From Sinorhizobium mexicanum (GTDB taxonomy: Bacteria; Pseudomonadota; Alphaproteobacteria; Rhizobiales; Rhizobiaceae): a stretch of DNA of 64,000 nt. The stretch covers positions 310,001 through 374,000 of the forward strand of contig NZ_CP041240.1 in assembly GCF_013488225.1 (NCBI RefSeq). The letters are read 5' to 3'. The translations under genes were made by a program, and so were the position numbers. Numbering within the stretch: position 1 is the first letter of the stretch; every line of letters begins with the position of its first letter. Under the pieces are notes generated by a model. The model ran no database searches and was not told the DNA's origin. It saw nothing but the letters and a program-made list of their open reading frames with translations. Positions 61,234-64,000 of this stretch are shown in pieces.

Positions 61234-63753
61234 TCACAGTAGGTCGTGGATTGCAGATAACTCATCGTAGATTCCAGCAAAACCAGGAAAGCGCTGCAAG
61301 TCTTTCAGGCTTTTTACCAAAGCTTGGCTAGTGCGTGAGCATAAGCCCTTTATCTTTCGGCGCGCGCCTTCGACAATCGGGGCCGGGATTTGCCGGACGT
61401 ACCTGATCAAAACCTGCGCCGCGTCGGCGGTTATGTCATGGCGCCTCTGCGCCAATTGCTCAATGAGTAGGAATATATGTTCGATATCCTCACCCATGAG
61501 CGATACGAGACGGTGCAGAGGGCGTTCGGCCCAGTAACACGCATCAGATGCATCGAACTTCGCCGATGCAGCGATCCAATTACCCTCAAAATAGCTCACG
61601 ACAGAGTCGCGCAATGACGTAAGGGCCTTGTCGCGGCTCGAGGTGGCAAGGGAATTGGCGCGTGTAAAGAAGCACTGGCCCTGTTTGCTCCAGAATTCGC
61701 TGAGAGCACGCGGATTATCCCGCGAATTCTCTATCATTTTAGTACAGATCCTCTCGGCCTCGGGAAGATTATAATTCGCCTCCATATTGTACCACCGGCG
61801 CATCATGAAGACGTCGTGATAACCGATTCCTTCAGCCTGCCGGAAATAGGCCCTTGCCTTCTCCTTGTGATCTGGCCCGAGTTCGGCACAAGCCTGGCCT
61901 AGCAAGGCAAGCACCTTAGGATTGGCCAAAACCGTGTCGTTGGGCGAGAAACTCTCGCCCAAGCTCACCATGTCAACGAATCGCTTTTCGCGGATCATCA
62001 CCTGAAGACTGCTGATTACCGCCGCGACTTCAGGAGTATACTTCGAGCCTTGACCATTGAAATATTTAACCTTGGCCTTCATCATTTCGAAATGAGGCAG
62101 CTGCTGCGAGACAAGACGGATGAATGGAATGCAGGGCGGCGTCAGCTGGTAAACAGTTTCCCCTTGCTCATCTTCTGCCGTGGACAAAAAAACGCTGGCG
62201 CACTCGCTGAGAGCGTCGCGAATCTGTTCTGTTGTAAATTGAAAAAGACTTGACAACGTTGTAAAGCTGACTGGCTCCTCAACTAAATAGAGCGCACCCA
62301 GAACGTGGCGCGACTTCCCGCTTCGATCCAGCCGGTCATATTCACGTTGATAGAGATACCGCCGAGATTCATTTCCCCCCTTGTCCCGGAAAAGTTCCAA
62401 TGCCTGCGTGTAGTTGCCGCAAAAGCGCCTGAGCCCAACCACTGTCTCTATGAGAAGAGGCAACAGATTTGTCTCAGTTGCTATCTGGTGTACGATTTCA
62501 GGTTGCGGGTGGGGAACATCGAACTGTTTACAGCACACTTCGAGGAACGCAAAAAACTCTGATTCCGCGTCGAGTCCGGGAACGCTCAAGGACGAGGTTA
62601 ACGCGTGTTGCGGCGGATAACGAAGCGTGTACAGAATTCGCGTTCGTTTTTTAGCGAGTACCGATTTGATGAAAAGGCTCTCTTCGCCGGTTTCTAACCC
62701 GCGGCGGCTCAAGGCATCGATATCATCCAGTACGATCAAACCGGAGAACTCGCTGAACAGCTCGTCAAGCGTCCGCGAAATCTCGCCGTCGGACGCGTCC
62801 GAGGCATCTCTGAGGCTCATCATCCCGGAGTGGTGAATTATCTGGACGAACTCTTCGCGTGCATTGGAAAATTGGCGAAGCGCAAACGACTGTTCTTTAC
62901 CGCTGAGTGGGTTTAGCTCGGTCTCTTTGCCGGAAATGAAGATGACGTAGTCCAGACGATCGCCAGACCTACTTCTCACACCGTGTCCATGTTCGGCGAG
63001 AATGCGAGCGAACTCGAAAGCGAGTGTGCTCTTTCCCGACCCACCAGGGCCGTGAAGGTAGAGCCGCGGATTTTCGCCCGCCACGAACCAATTCCAGAGG
63101 GTCGAAAGCAGATCACCTCTGTTGATGAACTCCTTCATCGTCGCTGGCGATGGTGGAAATGAGCGGTGAACCGGGAATCGGGACGCCTCATCGCTATCCG
63201 CGGGCAGCAGCTGGCGCTCGGAATATAAGAGAGCAAGATGGCGGGGTTCAGCTTGAAGAACCTCGTGCCTATCGCGAACCCATAGCGTTCCCGCCCGGTA
63301 TTTACCGACTTCTCTTTGAAGTCGCGCCGGTAGCTCTCCGCCCCTTTTGGGAACCAAGATCACCGCAACCTGTTTGTCGGACAGGCCGGGAACTCGATAG
63401 ACCTTAGATAGGCATTCAATATTGATAGCAGCAAAGTCGGTGAGGGCTCGATTAAAGCTTTCAACGTCGAACGGGCCGGCTACTCCTTCTACCGTTAGTG
63501 CTCTGTCCTTAACGCCCACGACGATGATCCCGCCAAAGCTGTTGTAGAAGCCAAGAGCCAACCTTACAAAACCGACGCCATAGCTCTCAGTGAAATTATG
63601 CGGGACCGTTTCTTTGTAGTCGAGAATATAGCCTTCCTGAGAATGGAACCGCGCCTCATCCTGACTCCAAATCGATCGGAAAAGTCCATCGAAAGTGGCC
63701 GGAAGCTGCACGTCTTTAATGGCTGAAATAATCCCCGCTAATTCTTCCCGCAT
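61234..63753 (-). CDS. AlbA-domain STAND-like NTPase
   Basis: The 839-residue protein starts with an AlbA_2 (Schlafen-like) domain (EGYILDYKETVPHN, then GIIVVGVKDRALTVEGVAG). A NACHT/NB-ARC-type ATPase follows, with Walker A YLHGPGGSGKSTLAFEF (about residue 234) and Walker B GLIVLDDIDAL (about 339). The C-terminal half is helical and repeat-like (TPR-type, e.g. KEKARAYFRQAEGIGYHD). ATG 63753 was chosen because GGGGGACTG precedes it; a longer frame from 63864 is possible. The layout (effector-ATPase-sensor repeats) fits STAND proteins used against phages. It lies upstream of the DruH-like gene on the same strand. Confidence 0.75.
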   Translation of the reverse strand: MREELAGIISAIKDVQLPATFDGLFRSIWSQDEARFHSQEGYILDYKETVPHNFTESYGVGFVRLALGFYNSFGGIIVVGVKDRALTVEGVAGPFDVESFNRALTDFAAINIECLSKVYRVPGLSDKQVAVILVPKRGGELPARLQREVGKYRAGTLWVRDRHEVLQAEPRHLALLYSERQLLPADSDEASRFPVHRSFPPSPATMKEFINRGDLLSTLWNWFVAGENPRLYLHGPGGSGKSTLAFEFARILAEHGHGVRSRSGDRLDYVIFISGKETELNPLSGKEQSFALRQFSNAREEFVQIIHHSGMMSLRDASDASDGEISRTLDELFSEFSGLIVLDDIDALSRRGLETGEESLFIKSVLAKKRTRILYTLRYPPQHALTSSLSVPGLDAESEFFAFLEVCCKQFDVPHPQPEIVHQIATETNLLPLLIETVVGLRRFCGNYTQALELFRDKGGNESRRYLYQREYDRLDRSGKSRHVLGALYLVEEPVSFTTLSSLFQFTTEQIRDALSECASVFLSTAEDEQGETVYQLTPPCIPFIRLVSQQLPHFEMMKAKVKYFNGQGSKYTPEVAAVISSLQVMIREKRFVDMVSLGESFSPNDTVLANPKVLALLGQACAELGPDHKEKARAYFRQAEGIGYHDVFMMRRWYNMEANYNLPEAERICTKMIENSRDNPRALSEFWSKQGQCFFTRANSLATSSRDKALTSLRDSVVSYFEGNWIAASAKFDASDACYWAERPLHRLVSLMGEDIEHIFLLIEQLAQRRHDITADAAQVLIRYVRQIPAPIVEGARRKIKGLCSRTSQALVKSLKDLQRFPGFAGIYDELSAIHDLL

Positions 63754-64000
63754 TCCAGTCCCCCGAAGCCCGATTCGTGACGAGAACGCTACTACAAGTT
63801 TTAGTCCTTTCCCAAGGCTAGTCGGCATATGCACAGACGAACCAAACGGCTTGGAGGAAGCCATCGCCTCGTGTGCGCGCGTCCTGAACTTTGAATGTTT
63901 AATCCATGTTAACTATGGGAACCTACGCGTGATTTCGCACGAGACAGAAGTTAAGTGGGCATAGACTTCCGTCAGCCGGACAAAAACTACTACTGCAGCT

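Noticed and set aside
1..64000. CRISPR array, tRNA, rRNA or phage integrase
   Set aside because: No regularly spaced repeats, tRNA-like folds or integrase motifs were noticed on either strand.

Overview
The window looks like part of the symbiotic replicon (symbiosis plasmid or island) of a nitrogen-fixing rhizobium. The reasons are a NodD-type regulator with a nod box, the symbiotic set prxS-rpoN2-nifQ-iscN-nifS-nifW-fixABCX-nifA-nifB-fdxN-nifZ-nifT, NifA/sigma-54 promoters in front of several of these units, and a high density of broken genes and insertion-sequence remnants between intact blocks. The gene order resembles what is known from Rhizobium etli-type symbiotic plasmids, but no species is claimed. 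nifHDK and nifEN are not in the window.

Layout. (1) 1-2190: an aminotransferase, a sugar/choline-type nucleotidyltransferase and a broken CDP-alcohol phosphotransferase; then a lone methyltransferase (2458-3246). (2) 3735-10705, minus strand: a C-P lyase operon phnGHIJK-phnM-phnL-DUF1045 that ends in a decayed phnN next to an IS5-type remnant. (3) 10905-18393, minus strand: a second operon with an oligopeptide-type ABC transporter (two permeases, binding protein, two ATPases), an alkaline-phosphatase-superfamily hydrolase and a PhnF-like GntR regulator. The same palindromic sequence lies in front of operons 2 and 3, which suggests one PhnF regulon for uptake and breakdown of organophosphonates. 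(4) 18.8-27.7 kb: relics (IS5, acyl-CoA dehydrogenase, IS110) around a cluster of a KdsB-like cytidylyltransferase, a sialidase-fold protein, two paralogous methyltransferases, an intact CDP-alcohol phosphotransferase and an asparagine-synthase-like amidotransferase. This may be an undescribed biosynthetic pathway.

(5) 28.5-45.3 kb: the nitrogen-fixation region. prxS-rpoN2, nifQ, an Ntn-hydrolase (proteasome-like) gene, iscN, fixA and nifB each have a recognisable sigma-54 element, and a NifA site (TGT-N10-ACA) is visible for four of these six. nifU and nifV survive only as decayed relics in the ancestral order nifU-S-V-W. (6) 45.5-47.3 kb: nodD and a distant, well-conserved nod box reading on the same strand.

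(7) 47.5-63.8 kb: a defence island: a 'mobile mystery' HTH/Fic pair with an operator array; a candidate restriction endonuclease, Vsr and a C5-cytosine methyltransferase; a giant DUF1998 helicase with an overlapping 1103-residue partner (a Druantia-type DruE/DruH pair, by recollection of the family); and an AlbA-domain STAND-like NTPase. The helicase, its partner, the methyltransferase and Vsr read in one direction and may form one system. No tRNA, rRNA or CRISPR array was seen.
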